Shown in pieces: positions 37,122 through 46,417 of a stretch of 64,000 nt of DNA (position 1 is the stretch's first letter; each line of letters opens with the position of its first letter). The notes under the pieces were generated by a model. The model did not search any database. It was given only the letters and a program-made list of their open reading frames with translations, and had not been told where the DNA came from. The DNA comes from Aureimonas endophytica (GTDB lineage: Bacteria > Pseudomonadota > Alphaproteobacteria > Rhizobiales > Rhizobiaceae): assembly GCF_014642635.1 (NCBI RefSeq), contig NZ_BMIQ01000005.1, positions 310,001-374,000 of the forward strand. The letters run 5' to 3'. The translations under genes were made by a program, and so were the position numbers.

Positions 37122-38123
37122 TCACGACCGCCTGACGCGCGGATCGACCACGCCGTAGAGAATGTCCACGAGAACGCCGACCGCGATATAGATGAAGGCG
37201 CTGAGCAGGATGAAGGCCTGCACCACGGCATAGTCCTGGCGCAGGATGCCGTCGATCACCAGGCCGCCGACGCCCGGCCAGGTGAAGATGCGCTCGACCA
37301 GCACCGAGCCGCCGAGAAGCTGCGCGAGGATCAGCCCGCCGGCGGTCAGCGTCGGCAGGAAGGCGTTCGGCAGGACATGCCCGAAGGCGATGGCGAGGCG
37401 CCCGACGCCCTTGGCATGCAGGACCGTGACGAAGGGCTCGTGGGCCGTGTCGAGGAGATTGGCCCGCAGCAGGCGGATGAGATAGCCGAGCGAGCCGAGC
37501 GCCAGCGTGACGGCCGGCAGCGCGAGGTGCCGCAGCGCCTCCCAGAAGCCGGCGAGGTCGCCGGCGAGGAGGAAGTCGAGCGTGTAGAAGCCCGTCCATT
37601 CCGTCGGCGGCACGGGGCCCCGGCCGACGGGACCCGGAAACCAGCCGAGCTGCTCGAAGAACAGGATCAGGAAGATCAGCGCGACCCAGAAGGGCGGCAC
37701 GCCCATGAAGACGAAGGCGGCGGCGCGCAGCGCCCGATCCGGCCAGCGCGAGCCGGAAAAGGTGGCGAGGACGGCGAGGAGCACGGCCCCGGCGAAGGCG
37801 AAGGCGAAGGCATAGAGGGCGAGCTCGACGCTGGCCGGCAGCCGCGCGAGGATCTGGTCGAGGACCGGCTGGCCGGCGCTGTAGGAGAAGCCCCAGTCGC
37901 CCTTCAGGAAATGGAGGATGTAGTCGAGATATTGCCGGGGCAGCGGCTTGTCGAGGCCGAGCGTCGCCTCGACCTGCGCGATCACCTCGTCGGTGGCGAA
38001 GGGGCCGGCGATCAGCCGCGCCGGATTGGTCGGCACCGCGCGCAGCACCAGAAAGGCGAGGAGCGAGGCGCCGAACAGGGTCAGGATTGCCGAGACCAGC
38101 TTTTCGGACACGAAGCGCAGCAT
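37122..38123 (-). CDS. Peptide-type ABC transporter permease (DppB/OppB)
   Basis: 333 residues, six membrane helices. The N-terminus [20 protein letters not shown] is typical for DppB, followed by a long periplasmic loop with [20 protein letters not shown]. The EAA loop that contacts the ATPases lies near [20 protein letters not shown] and the end carries [20 protein letters not shown]. It forms the channel with the DppC-type permease encoded three bases upstream. Fully consistent with the importer operon. Confidence 0.9.
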   Translation of the reverse strand: MLRFVSEKLVSAILTLFGASLLAFLVLRAVPTNPARLIAGPFATDEVIAQVEATLGLDKPLPRQYLDYILHFLKGDWGFSYSAGQPVLDQILARLPASVELALYAFAFAFAGAVLLAVLATFSGSRWPDRALRAAAFVFMGVPPFWVALIFLILFFEQLGWFPGPVGRGPVPPTEWTGFYTLDFLLAGDLAGFWEALRHLALPAVTLALGSLGYLIRLLRANLLDTAHEPFVTVLHAKGVGRLAIAFGHVLPNAFLPTLTAGGLILAQLLGGSVLVERIFTWPGVGGLVIDGILRQDYAVVQAFILLSAFIYIAVGVLVDILYGVVDPRVRRS

Positions 38124-38126
38124 GGA

Positions 38127-38969
38127 TCAGGGCGCTCCCTTGGCGGATTTCGGATCCTGCGCGTCGCGCAGCCGATCGGCGAGGAGATTGGCGGCGGCGG
38201 CCAGAAGGAAGATGCCGAGCCCCGGAAAGAGCCCCAGCCACCATTGGCCGGTCAGCGCATAGGCGAGGCCCTCGGTGATCATCGTGCCCCATTCCGGCAG
38301 CGGCGGCTGGATGCCGAGCCCGACGAAGCCGAGCGCGGCCAGCGTCAGGATCGAGAAGCTGAAGACGGAGGAGGCCTGGATCAGAAGGGTGGAGACGGTC
38401 TGCGGCAGGACGTGGCGCAGGATGATCCGGGGGCGCGACACGCCGAGGACGCGCGCGGCGTCGATGAAGGCGAGGCCGCGAATGCGCATCACCTCGCCGC
38501 GCAGCAGCCGGTAGTACCAGGGAATGGCGGCGAGGACGATGCCGATGACGGCCGAGGAGACGCCCGGCCCGAGTCCGATCGCCACCGCCATGGCGAGGAT
38601 CAGCGGCGGAAAGGCGAGGATCGCGTCCATGACGCGCGACAGGAGGAGGTCGAGCCAGCCGCCGGAGAAGCCGGCGACGAGGCCGAGCGCCCCGCCGATC
38701 GCGGTGCCGATGAGGGTGACGACGAAGGAGACGGTGAGCGAGACGCGGGCGCCGCCGATGAAGCGGGCGAGGACGTCGCGCCCGACATCGTCGGTGCCCA
38801 TCGGGTGGTCCAGGGTCGGGGGCGAGAGCGAGGCGAGGACGTCGACATCGAGCGGGTCGATGCGCCAGAGCAGCGGCCCGAAGGCTGCCGCCAGCACGAG
38901 CCCGGCCAGGATGGCCGCGCCCGCCAGCATCTCCCCATCCCGGAACAATCGGCCGAACGGTCCCTTCAT
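38127..38969 (-). CDS. Peptide-type ABC transporter permease (DppC/OppC)
   Basis: 280 residues, six membrane helices. The signature HPMGTDDVGRDVLARFIGGA after the first helix and LILAMAVAIGLGPGVSSAVI are DppC features. The EAA loop sequence RGLAFIDAARVLGVSRPRII precedes LPQTVSTLLIQASSVFSFSI. It complements DppB. The gene begins 60 bases after the HyuB stop, and the operon continues with three-base or overlapping spacing through the two ATPases. Confidence 0.9.
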   Translation of the reverse strand: MKGPFGRLFRDGEMLAGAAILAGLVLAAAFGPLLWRIDPLDVDVLASLSPPTLDHPMGTDDVGRDVLARFIGGARVSLTVSFVVTLIGTAIGGALGLVAGFSGGWLDLLLSRVMDAILAFPPLILAMAVAIGLGPGVSSAVIGIVLAAIPWYYRLLRGEVMRIRGLAFIDAARVLGVSRPRIILRHVLPQTVSTLLIQASSVFSFSILTLAALGFVGLGIQPPLPEWGTMITEGLAYALTGQWWLGLFPGLGIFLLAAAANLLADRLRDAQDPKSAKGAP

Positions 38970-39029
38970 GCGGTCTCTTCCCGGAGCGGGCCGGAGGCGC
39001 CCCCGGAGGGACGCCCGCCGGCGCCTGGA

Positions 39030-40745
39030 TCAGAAGGCGTGCGGATAGTTCTCACGCGCGAAGGCCTCGGAGATGTAGCCGTCGGCGAGATCGTCCCGCA
39101 CCTTCTCCACCGGGCGCTCGGACGGCAGGCCGTAGCCGCCGCCGCCGCCGGTATGGAGCTTCAGCAGCCCGCCCTTCGGCACGAGGAAATGCGTCGTCTT
39201 CGGCAGGATGTGCTCGGTGCCGTCCGGCATCCGCACGACGGCATTGTTCGCCCGCCCGCCGAGCCCGCCTTCCAGGCCCCAGGGCTGGTTCTTCGAGCGT
39301 TCGAAGACCGTCGTGATATAGGTGTCCTCCGTCATCTCGAAGAAGAGATCCATGCCGGGACCGCCGCGATACTTGCCGGGGCCGACCGAATCCTCGGCCA
39401 GCGCCAGCCGCTCGACCAGGAAGGGGTTGCGCGCCTCCCAGACCTCGATGGGCGTGAAGCGCGTCGCCGATTCCGAGATGTGCAGCATGGTGCCGCCGTC
39501 GCCGCCGTTCCAGGCGCCCTGCCCGGTCGGATGCGGCGCGCCGTCGGCCCAGGCCTCGCCCGTCGCCTCGCGCGTGCCCCACCAGACGACGGAGCAGATG
39601 CAGCCGCCCGAACAGGCCGGCACGCCGGACGGCAGCGCCTTGGAGATCGCGTTGTAGATGACCTCGATCGCCTGGAGCGCCGGCCAGCCGTAGAGGAAGC
39701 AGGGCGAAGGCGGCTCGGGATCGAACATCGAGCCCGGCCGGGTGATGACCTTCAGCGGCCGGAAATGGCCCTCGTGCGGCGCCTCGCCATAGCCGGCCAG
39801 CATGGTGATCGCGACGCGGCTCGCCGAGATGGTGGAGGGCAGCGGGCTGTTGACGGGGCCGCCCTGCGCGTCCGGCACGTTGGAGAAGTCGAGCGTGACG
39901 TCCGATCCCTTGACCTCGACCGCGATCTCGAAGGGAATGCGGTCCTTCGTCACGCCGTTGTCGTCCATCTCGCCATGGCCGACATAGCGCCCGTCCGGGA
40001 TCTTCTCGAAGAAGCTGCGGATCACCGCCTCGCCATGGTCGAACATATGCTCGACCGCGTTGCGATAGGTTTCGAGGCCGAAGCGCGACACGACCTCGAC
40101 GAAGCTTTTCGCGCCGACGCGGCAGCCGGTGACCTGCGCGTCGAGATCGCCCGACACCGCCTTCGGCACGCGGCTGTTGCCGAGCACCATGCGGTAGATG
40201 TCGTCGTTCAGCTCGCCCTTCTTGTAGATCTTCACGCCCGGAAAGACCGTGCCTTCCTGGAAGACGTCGGTCGTGTCGGTGCAATAGGGGTCCTTGGCGG
40301 CGATATCCAGCCAATGGCCCTTGATCGCCGTGTAGCCGATCAGCTCGCCCTCGAAGAAGACGGGCATGACGACGACCATGTCCTGGGGATGCGACCCGGT
40401 GCCGTAGGCCCAGTTATACATGAGGACGTCGCCCTCGAAGAGCTTGTCCTCGCCGCCGATGTTCCTCACCGCCTCGCGCACGGCGAAGTTCAGCGTGCCC
40501 ATGAACATCGGCAGGCTCGGCGCCTGCGACAGCATGCGCAGCCGCCGGTCGTAGATCGCGACCGCGAAGTCCAGCACCTCGTAGATGATCGGCGAGAAGG
40601 CCGTGCGGATCAGCGCCCGCTTCATCTGGTTGGCGGCGGAGTTGAGGGCGTGGCGCACGACCTCCGTCGTGATCGGATCGGACTCGTAGGCGATGCCGTC
40701 GCTCGGCACGCCCGCGAGGTGGAGGACCGGATCTTTGCGTTTCAT
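39030..40745 (-). CDS. Hydantoinase B/oxoprolinase family protein (HyuB)
   Basis: 571 residues. The N-terminal region DPITTEVVRHALNSAANQMK and RALIRTAFSPIIYEVLDFAV, then GDVLMYNWAYGTGSHPQDMV, GPVNSPLPSTISASRVAITM and GAWNGGDGGTMLH match the beta subunit of N-methylhydantoinase/5-oxoprolinase/acetone-carboxylase relatives. With HyuA it forms an ATP-dependent complex that opens lactam, hydantoin or similar rings. It starts three bases after the HyuA stop. Family is certain; which ring is opened cannot be decided. Neighbouring enzymes of proline chemistry favour a pyrrolidine- or oxoproline-type substrate. Confidence 0.88.
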   Translation of the reverse strand: MKRKDPVLHLAGVPSDGIAYESDPITTEVVRHALNSAANQMKRALIRTAFSPIIYEVLDFAVAIYDRRLRMLSQAPSLPMFMGTLNFAVREAVRNIGGEDKLFEGDVLMYNWAYGTGSHPQDMVVVMPVFFEGELIGYTAIKGHWLDIAAKDPYCTDTTDVFQEGTVFPGVKIYKKGELNDDIYRMVLGNSRVPKAVSGDLDAQVTGCRVGAKSFVEVVSRFGLETYRNAVEHMFDHGEAVIRSFFEKIPDGRYVGHGEMDDNGVTKDRIPFEIAVEVKGSDVTLDFSNVPDAQGGPVNSPLPSTISASRVAITMLAGYGEAPHEGHFRPLKVITRPGSMFDPEPPSPCFLYGWPALQAIEVIYNAISKALPSGVPACSGGCICSVVWWGTREATGEAWADGAPHPTGQGAWNGGDGGTMLHISESATRFTPIEVWEARNPFLVERLALAEDSVGPGKYRGGPGMDLFFEMTEDTYITTVFERSKNQPWGLEGGLGGRANNAVVRMPDGTEHILPKTTHFLVPKGGLLKLHTGGGGGYGLPSERPVEKVRDDLADGYISEAFARENYPHAF

Positions 40746-40748
40746 GAA

Positions 40749-42770
40749 TCAGGTCCTCCGTTCCAGAATGAGCTCGCCGACCGTGCCGACGCGCGCGCTC
40801 CACTCCGCGTCGAGATAGGTGGTGCAGGTGCCTTCCGTGATGATCGCCGGCCCCGGCAGCACGCCGTCGATCGCGGCGCGCGGCACGATGCGGAAATCCA
40901 GCCGCTCGCCCTTCTCGAAGGAGAAGGCGGAAAGCCTCCGCTCCCCGGCCAAAGGCTCCGGCCGGTGCTCGAAGCGGATCTCGCGGCGCGGCAGCGGCAC
41001 GCGCAGGGTGGCGCGCATGGAGACGATCTCGATCGCGTCGTTCATCGTGCTGCCGAAGGTGCGCGAATATTCCGCCTTGAACCGGTCGCGGATCGTCGCG
41101 ACGTCTTCCGCGACGCGACCGTCGACGCATTCGACGACGACGGAGAGCCAGTGTTCCTGGCCCTTGTAGCGCAGGTCGAGCCGGGCATTGGCGATCGCCT
41201 CCTCGAAGGAGCGCTCGCTGCGGGCGCGGATGCTGTCGAAGAGCTCGCCGAGGACGGCATTGGCGACGTCGAGCGCCGCCTCGTCGAGATCGAGAATGCG
41301 CGTGCGGGCCGCCGACTGCACCATGTCGGCGCCGAGAAGACCCCAGGCCGAGAAATTGCCGGCGAGCGGCGGCACGACGATCTCGTTCATGGCGAGCTCG
41401 TCGGCGAGAAGCGTCGCCATCAGCGGCCCCGCCCCGCCGAAGGGCAGAAGCGTCATCGCGCGGGGATCGAGGCCCTGATCGAGCGAGATCTCGCGCATGG
41501 CGTTCGCCATGGCGGAGCTGGCGATGCGCAAGACGCCGGCGGCGGTCGCCTCGACATCGCGCGAGATCGCTGCGGCGACGGGGGCGAGCGCCGCCTCCGC
41601 CTTGCCGATGTCGAGATGGATGCCGGAAGCGAGATCGCCCGGGCCGAGCATGCCGAGAAAGGCGGCGGCGTCCGTCAGGGCCGGCTGGGTGCCGCCTTTG
41701 CCGTAGCAGGCGGGGCCGGGCACGGCGCCGGCGCTCTGCGGGCCGACGCGCATCAGGTTGCCGGCATCGACATAGGCGAGCGAGCCGCCGCCCGAGCCGA
41801 TGGAGCGCACGTCCACCCAGGAGGTCTGGACCGGCATGTTGTCGATCATGCCCTCGAACAGCACCTGCGGCTCGCCGTCGATGATGAGGGCGGTGTCGAA
41901 GCTGGTGCCGCCGACATCGGCGGTGATCATGGTCTTGCGGCCGAGCATCTTGGCGAGTTCGCCCGCCCCTTGCGCGCCGCCGACCGGGCCGGACATGATC
42001 GTCTCGAAGGGCCGGTCCTCCGCCTCGGCGAAGGTCATCGAGCCGCTGCCGGAGCGCGTGATGAGGCACTGGCCCTTGAAGCCGGCCTCGCGCAGCTTGG
42101 CGTCGAGGCGGCGCAGATAGTTCGACATGCGGCCGCGCACGAAGGCGTCGATCACCGTGGTCGAGGTGCGCTCGTATTCGCGATATTCGCCGGAGATCTT
42201 GTGCGAGAGCGAGATGCCGCCGGCATAGCCGACCTCGCGCAGGAGGCGCTCGACCTCCAGCTCATGCGCCGGATTGGCATAGGCGTTGATGAGGCAGACG
42301 GCGATGCTGTCGACCTTCTCGGCGATCAGCGTCGCGGCGGCCTCCCGCACGGTCTCCTCCGAGAGCGGCGAGAGCTCGGCGCCGTCGAAGCGCACGCGGC
42401 CGTCCACCTCCAGCCGCAGGCGGCGCGGCACGAGCGGCACGGTCTGCTTCCAGAAGAGATTGTACATCTCCGCCCGGTCGCCGCGCCGGATCTCCAGGAC
42501 GTCCCGGAAACCCCGCGTCGTGATGAGACCGACCTTGGCGCCCCGCCGCTCCAGAAGCGCGTTCAGGCCGACGGTCGTGCCGTGCAGGAAGTAGGCCGAG
42601 CGCGCGATGATCTCGGCCGGCACATGGGCGCGGATCGCGTGGGCGACCCCTTCCTCCGGCGCGGAGGGCACGGTCGGCACCTTGCCTTCCACCGTTCGTC
42701 CGGTCTCCTCGTCGAAATAGACGAGATCCGTGAAGGTGCCGCCGATATCGACACCAATGCGGGTTGCCAT
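40749..42770 (-). CDS. Hydantoinase A/oxoprolinase family protein (HyuA)
   Basis: 673 residues. The N-terminal ASKHA-type ATP-binding segments are MATRIGVDIGGTFTDLVYFD, then YFLHGTTVGLNALLERRGAK, GLITTRGFRDVLEIRRGDR and MITADVGGTSFDTALIIDG. The C-terminal half has LPFGGAGPLMATLLADELAM and the usual ending PAIITEGTCTTYLDAEW. Together with HyuB it makes an ATP-dependent amidohydrolase (5-oxoprolinase, N-methylhydantoinase type). It lies 30 bases after the substrate-binding protein gene. Operon context suggests that the imported compound is its substrate. Confidence 0.9.
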   Translation of the reverse strand: MATRIGVDIGGTFTDLVYFDEETGRTVEGKVPTVPSAPEEGVAHAIRAHVPAEIIARSAYFLHGTTVGLNALLERRGAKVGLITTRGFRDVLEIRRGDRAEMYNLFWKQTVPLVPRRLRLEVDGRVRFDGAELSPLSEETVREAAATLIAEKVDSIAVCLINAYANPAHELEVERLLREVGYAGGISLSHKISGEYREYERTSTTVIDAFVRGRMSNYLRRLDAKLREAGFKGQCLITRSGSGSMTFAEAEDRPFETIMSGPVGGAQGAGELAKMLGRKTMITADVGGTSFDTALIIDGEPQVLFEGMIDNMPVQTSWVDVRSIGSGGGSLAYVDAGNLMRVGPQSAGAVPGPACYGKGGTQPALTDAAAFLGMLGPGDLASGIHLDIGKAEAALAPVAAAISRDVEATAAGVLRIASSAMANAMREISLDQGLDPRAMTLLPFGGAGPLMATLLADELAMNEIVVPPLAGNFSAWGLLGADMVQSAARTRILDLDEAALDVANAVLGELFDSIRARSERSFEEAIANARLDLRYKGQEHWLSVVVECVDGRVAEDVATIRDRFKAEYSRTFGSTMNDAIEIVSMRATLRVPLPRREIRFEHRPEPLAGERRLSAFSFEKGERLDFRIVPRAAIDGVLPGPAIITEGTCTTYLDAEWSARVGTVGELILERRT

Positions 42771-42800
42771 TACGCTCGATCTCCGTGTTCCGGCGTCAGC

Positions 42801-44390
42801 TCACTTGCTCCAGAACCGGAAGTCCGGCAGCGGAGAGAAGGTGAAGGACTTCACGCTCTGGTTGAGGGCGACGACGGGCTGATCCTCGAAGAACAGGATC
42901 TTGGGAAACTTCTCCCGCCAGGCCTTGGTGATCTCGTCGAGGATCGGCTGGCGCGCGGCGTCGCCCGTCGTGGCGCGCAGCTTGGCGATCAGCGCGTCGA
43001 CGCCCGGATCGCAGAATTCCGTCAGGTTGTTCGGATTGTTGCAGATCGTGTCGTAGCCGAAATAATAGCCGGCCTCGAAGACGCCCGGCCCGTCGAGGCG
43101 CAGGAAGGACGCGACCTTGTGAGCCTGCGTCAGGTCCTGATATTCGGCGCCGGGGGCGATGCGGATCTTCAGGTTGATGCCGAGCTTCGCCCAGGTGCCT
43201 TGGAGGACGGTGGCGATCTGCTGCTGGATCGCGTCGCCTTCCTGCACCAGCACCTCGACATCGACCGGCAGGGCGACGCCGCTTTCGGCGAGAAGCGCCT
43301 TAGCCTTGGCCGGGTCGAAGGCGAGCGGCTTGCTCAGCTCGGCATTGTAGCCCGGCAGGCTGGGCGGGATCGGGCCGTAATAGAGCGTGCCGTAGCCGAA
43401 GGCGACCTTCTTGACGATGTCCTCGTAGGGAACGGCATGGGAGACCGCCTCGCGCACCTTCGGGTTGTTCCAGGGCGCCTTGGTGTTCGGCAGCATCATC
43501 TGCTGCACGAAGGGATTGGTATAGGCGATGGTCTTGATGCCCGGCGCCTGCTTCAGCGTCGTGACCGCCTGCTTGGACAGGCCGAAGGTGATGTCCGCCT
43601 GGCCGCTGCGCGCCTGGAGAAGCAGGGTCGGCGCCGCCGAGATCCAGTTTACCTGGATGGTGGAGGAGGCCGCGCCGGGCTCGCCGACGAAATCGGGCCG
43701 CGCCGTCATCCGCGCCGACTGGTTGGGCGCGTAGGCGGCGAGATCGAACGGCCCGGAGCCCGCGACATGCGAGGCCATATAGGTGTTCGGCTGGCCGGCC
43801 GAAACGCCGCCATTCGCCTCGACCACGGACGGATCGACGATGGAGGCCGCCGCCGTCGCCCAGTCGACCAGCATATTGGCATTGGCGCGGTTCAGGCGGA
43901 TGACGACCGTCCGCGGATCGGGCGTCTCGATGGCCTCGATGATGATCGGGTCGAGAATGCCGTCGGTCAGGAAGTAGCGGCCGCAGCCGGCCATCTTGAT
44001 GCCGCGCTCGAAGGAATATTTCACCGCCGCCGCATCGACCGGCTTGCCGCTGGAGAACTTGAAGCCGTCCTTCAGCTTGAACGTATAGGTCTTGCCCTCG
44101 TCGCCGATCGTCCAGGATTCGGCGAGATAGGGTTTGACGGCGCCGTAATCGACGACCTGCGTACCCTCCGGCCCCGGCCGGACCTCGTATTGCACGAGGC
44201 GGACGTAGAAGTTCTGGAGGAAGCTGATCTCCGGCAGGCCGCAGGCCCAGGCCGGATCGAGCGTGGAAGGCGCCGTTGGGAAATTGACGACGAGCTCGCC
44301 GGGCGCCGCCGCCGCCGGACCGCCGCACAGCGCCGCCAGGGCCAGCGACGCACCGAAGACATTCGCGATCAGGCGCGGTTTGAAGGCCAT
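42801..44390 (-). CDS. ABC transporter substrate-binding protein, peptide/opine family (SBP_bac_5)
   Basis: 529 residues. Signal peptide to about residue 29 (ASLALAALCGGPAAAAPGE). The mature chain has the family-5 pattern FPTAPSTLDPAWACGLPEIS, FKLKDGFKFSSGKPVDAAAV and KYSFERGIKMAG, and later NPKVREAVSHAVPYEDIVKK. Such proteins bind di- or oligopeptides, nickel, opines or other amino-acid conjugates. It is the first gene of the leftward operon, about 50 bases from a palindrome that also occurs before the divergent reductase gene. The ligand is not predictable but should be the substrate of the HyuAB/proline-racemase-family route. Confidence 0.88.
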   Translation of the reverse strand: MAFKPRLIANVFGASLALAALCGGPAAAAPGELVVNFPTAPSTLDPAWACGLPEISFLQNFYVRLVQYEVRPGPEGTQVVDYGAVKPYLAESWTIGDEGKTYTFKLKDGFKFSSGKPVDAAAVKYSFERGIKMAGCGRYFLTDGILDPIIIEAIETPDPRTVVIRLNRANANMLVDWATAAASIVDPSVVEANGGVSAGQPNTYMASHVAGSGPFDLAAYAPNQSARMTARPDFVGEPGAASSTIQVNWISAAPTLLLQARSGQADITFGLSKQAVTTLKQAPGIKTIAYTNPFVQQMMLPNTKAPWNNPKVREAVSHAVPYEDIVKKVAFGYGTLYYGPIPPSLPGYNAELSKPLAFDPAKAKALLAESGVALPVDVEVLVQEGDAIQQQIATVLQGTWAKLGINLKIRIAPGAEYQDLTQAHKVASFLRLDGPGVFEAGYYFGYDTICNNPNNLTEFCDPGVDALIAKLRATTGDAARQPILDEITKAWREKFPKILFFEDQPVVALNQSVKSFTFSPLPDFRFWSK

Positions 44391-44441
44391 TCCGGTCCCC
44401 TTTCGAGAGAGCGACTGCCGGGCGGGCGGTCGCGGCGAGTT

Positions 44442-44455
44442 TTGCCTTTAGGAAA
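44442..44455. promoter_or_regulatory. Operator candidate 1 (XRE-cupin), leftward promoter
   Basis: TTGCCTTTAGGAAA is a 14-base imperfect palindrome (halves TTxCCT and AGGxAA), about 52 bases upstream of the binding-protein ATG. It shares TAGGAAAAT with the second site at 44622. The pair brackets the divergent promoter region. Confidence 0.5.
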
Positions 44456-44621
44456 ATTTGTTCGCATCGTACGCCTCGATTGATAGCTGTCAACCGGCCC
44501 AGCGGCGTTTTTCGTCGTCCAGCGCCATTTTCTATTCCATTCGCGGCACTATGCTGCCGCCCCGCCGGCGCGACGCTGCCTCGCACCCATTTCCGGTTGC
44601 CAAGAGGCTTCGGCTGCTATA

Positions 44622-44635
44622 TTTCTTATAGGAAA
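44622..44635. promoter_or_regulatory. Operator candidate 2 (XRE-cupin), rightward promoter
   Basis: TTTCTTATAGGAAA is a 14-base palindrome with one mismatched pair, 20 bases before the reductase ATG and overlapping a CTATAT -10-like box (44617-44622). It matches the site at 44442 in the TAGGAAAAT half. Overlap with a -10 box suggests repression. Confidence 0.55.
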
Positions 44636-44655
44636 ATCCTGGTGAATCAGAAATC

Positions 44656-45708
44656 ATGACGCGAAATTCGGCGCAGCCGGAGCGCGGGGACGCGCGCAAT
44701 CTGGACTTTCTCTCCTTCGGCGAACTCAAGGCGCTGCTCGCGAGGATCTTCCGCCATGCCGGCGCGAGCGAGGCCGTCGCGGAGTGCCTCGCCGCCAATT
44801 GCGCCGGCTGCGAGCGGGACGGGGCGCGCTCGCACGGCGTCTTCCGCATGCCGGGCTACGTGTCCTCGATCGCCAGCGGCTGGGTCGATGCCGCCGCCTC
44901 GCCCCGCCTGGAGGACGTGGCGCCGGCCTTCCTGCGCGCCGACGCGATGAACGGCTTCGCCCAGCCGGCCCTCGCCCTGGCCGCGCCAGCACTCATCGAG
45001 AAGGCGCGCCGCAACGGCATCGCCCTTCTCGCGATCCGCAATTCCCATCATTTCAGCGCCCTTTGGCCGGATGTCGAGCCCTTCGCCGAAGCCGGTCTCG
45101 TCGCGCTGACCATGGTCAACAGCTTCGCCTGCACCGTGCCCTTCGACGGGACGTCGGCGGTGTTCGGCACCAATCCGATCGCCTTTGCCGCGCCGCGCGA
45201 CGGGGCGCCGCCGCTCGTCGCCGATCTCGCCACCAGCGCCATGGCCAATGGCGACGTGCAGATCGCGGCGCGCGAGGGCTTTTCCCTGCCGCCAGGCCAG
45301 GGCGTCGACCAGGACGGGCGGCCGACCATCGATCCGAAGGCGGTGCTCGACGGCGGCGCGCTTCTCACCTTCGGCGGCTACAAGGGCTCGGCCATCTCGC
45401 TGATGATCGAACTTCTCGGCGCGGCCCTCACCGGCGGCAAGTTCTCCTACGAGGTCGACTGGTCGGGCCATCCCGGCGCCCAGACGCCGCATACCGGCCA
45501 GGTGCTGATCCTGATCGACCCGGATGCGGGGCGCGACGCCGCCTTCGCCGGCCGCGCCCGAGCGCTCGCCGAACGCCTCGGCCGAGTCGGCGTCAGCCGG
45601 CTTCCGGGCGACCGCCGGTTCCGCCAGCGCGCCCGGAGCGCCGCCGAGGGCATCGGCCTCGTTCCCGCCGATCTCGCGCGCCTCAGGGCGCTTGCCGGAC
45701 CGGCGTGA
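44656..45708 (+). CDS. Malate/L-lactate dehydrogenase (Ldh2/DpkA) family reductase
   Basis: 350 residues. The family landmarks are GARSHGVFRMPGY with the catalytic-type SHG, AIRNSHHFSALWPDVEPFAE, FGTNPIAFAAPRDGAPPLV, and DLATSAMANGDVQIAAREGF. The group contains malate, ureidoglycolate and sulfolactate dehydrogenases as well as DpkA, the NADPH-dependent reductase of pyrroline-2-carboxylate and piperideine-2-carboxylate. Next to a Ser/Cys proline-racemase-family enzyme, reduction of pyrroline-2-carboxylate to L-proline is the most attractive role. It is divergent from the importer operon and followed by the XRE-cupin regulator gene. Confidence 0.82.
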   Translation: MTRNSAQPERGDARNLDFLSFGELKALLARIFRHAGASEAVAECLAANCAGCERDGARSHGVFRMPGYVSSIASGWVDAAASPRLEDVAPAFLRADAMNGFAQPALALAAPALIEKARRNGIALLAIRNSHHFSALWPDVEPFAEAGLVALTMVNSFACTVPFDGTSAVFGTNPIAFAAPRDGAPPLVADLATSAMANGDVQIAAREGFSLPPGQGVDQDGRPTIDPKAVLDGGALLTFGGYKGSAISLMIELLGAALTGGKFSYEVDWSGHPGAQTPHTGQVLILIDPDAGRDAAFAGRARALAERLGRVGVSRLPGDRRFRQRARSAAEGIGLVPADLARLRALAGPA

Positions 45709-45781
45709 CGGTCTCTATCCTTCCCGGCGCCGGCGCGTGGTGACTTCCTCCCGCTCGCCAGGCGCGCAAGCCGAGACGCTC

Positions 45782-46417
45782 ATGGCCCCTTCCCCGATGT
45801 TCGAGACGGACGATGGCGAGACGGACGATCCGGCCCGCCCGGGAGCGCGATCCCTGTCCGTCACGCTGCGGCGGCTGCGGCGCGCGGCGGGCTTGAACAT
45901 CTCGGAACTGGCGCAGCGCAGCGGCCTTGCGCCCTCGACGCTCTCGAAGATCGAGAACGCGCAGATGTCGCCGACCTATGACACGCTTCTCAGCCTGGCG
46001 AGCGGTCTCGGCGTCGATGTCACCGAACTCTTCGCCGCCAAGCCCTCCGCCTCGGTCAGCGGCCGCCGGGCCGTCACCCGCAGCGGCGAAGGGGCGCGGC
46101 TGCAATCGGCCCATTACAGCTACGAGCTGCTCTGCGCCGATATCGCCAACAAGAAGCTCGTGCCGCTTCTCACGCGCATCGACGCCCATTCGGTGAAGGA
46201 TTTCGGCGCGTTGGTGACGCATCCGGGCGAGGAGTTCATCTATGTGCTCGAAGGCAGCGTGGCGCTCCATACCAGCCTCTACGCCCCGACCTTCCTCGGC
46301 ACCGGCGATTCCTGCTATTTCGACAGCACGATGGGCCATGCCCTGGTCTCGACCTCGGAAAGCCCGGCGCTGATCCTCTGGGTCTGCTCCACCGTCGTCA
46401 CCCCGCTCATCGGTTGA
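45782..46417 (+). CDS. XRE-cupin transcriptional regulator
   Basis: 211 residues. An XRE helix-turn-helix (about residues 22-77) has LRRLRRAAGLNISELAQRSG, LAPSTLSKIENAQMSPTYDT and LLSLASGLGVDVTELFA. A C-terminal single cupin barrel (about 125-205) has HPGEEFIYVLEGSVALHTSL and CYFDSTMGHALVSTSESPAL. Such proteins regulate catabolic operons, with the cupin binding a metabolite. It lies 73 bases after the reductase gene. The twin palindromes in the upstream divergent region are the best candidates for its operators. Its 3' end overlaps the convergent cyclase gene by 11 bases. Confidence 0.88.
   Translation: MAPSPMFETDDGETDDPARPGARSLSVTLRRLRRAAGLNISELAQRSGLAPSTLSKIENAQMSPTYDTLLSLASGLGVDVTELFAAKPSASVSGRRAVTRSGEGARLQSAHYSYELLCADIANKKLVPLLTRIDAHSVKDFGALVTHPGEEFIYVLEGSVALHTSLYAPTFLGTGDSCYFDSTMGHALVSTSESPALILWVCSTVVTPLIG

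Noticed and set aside
40749-42770. Naming HyuA/HyuB specifically as 5-oxoprolinase or N-methylhydantoinase
   Set aside because: The family is clear but sequence alone does not separate ring specificities, and neighbours suggest a different proline-type compound.
37377-44483. A 7.1-kb open frame on the + strand running opposite the importer/HyuAB operon
   Set aside because: It lies antisense to seven well-recognised genes, its translation is rich in Arg, Ala, Asp, His and Glu without any domain, and such antisense openness is expected where the real genes avoid certain codons in very high GC DNA.
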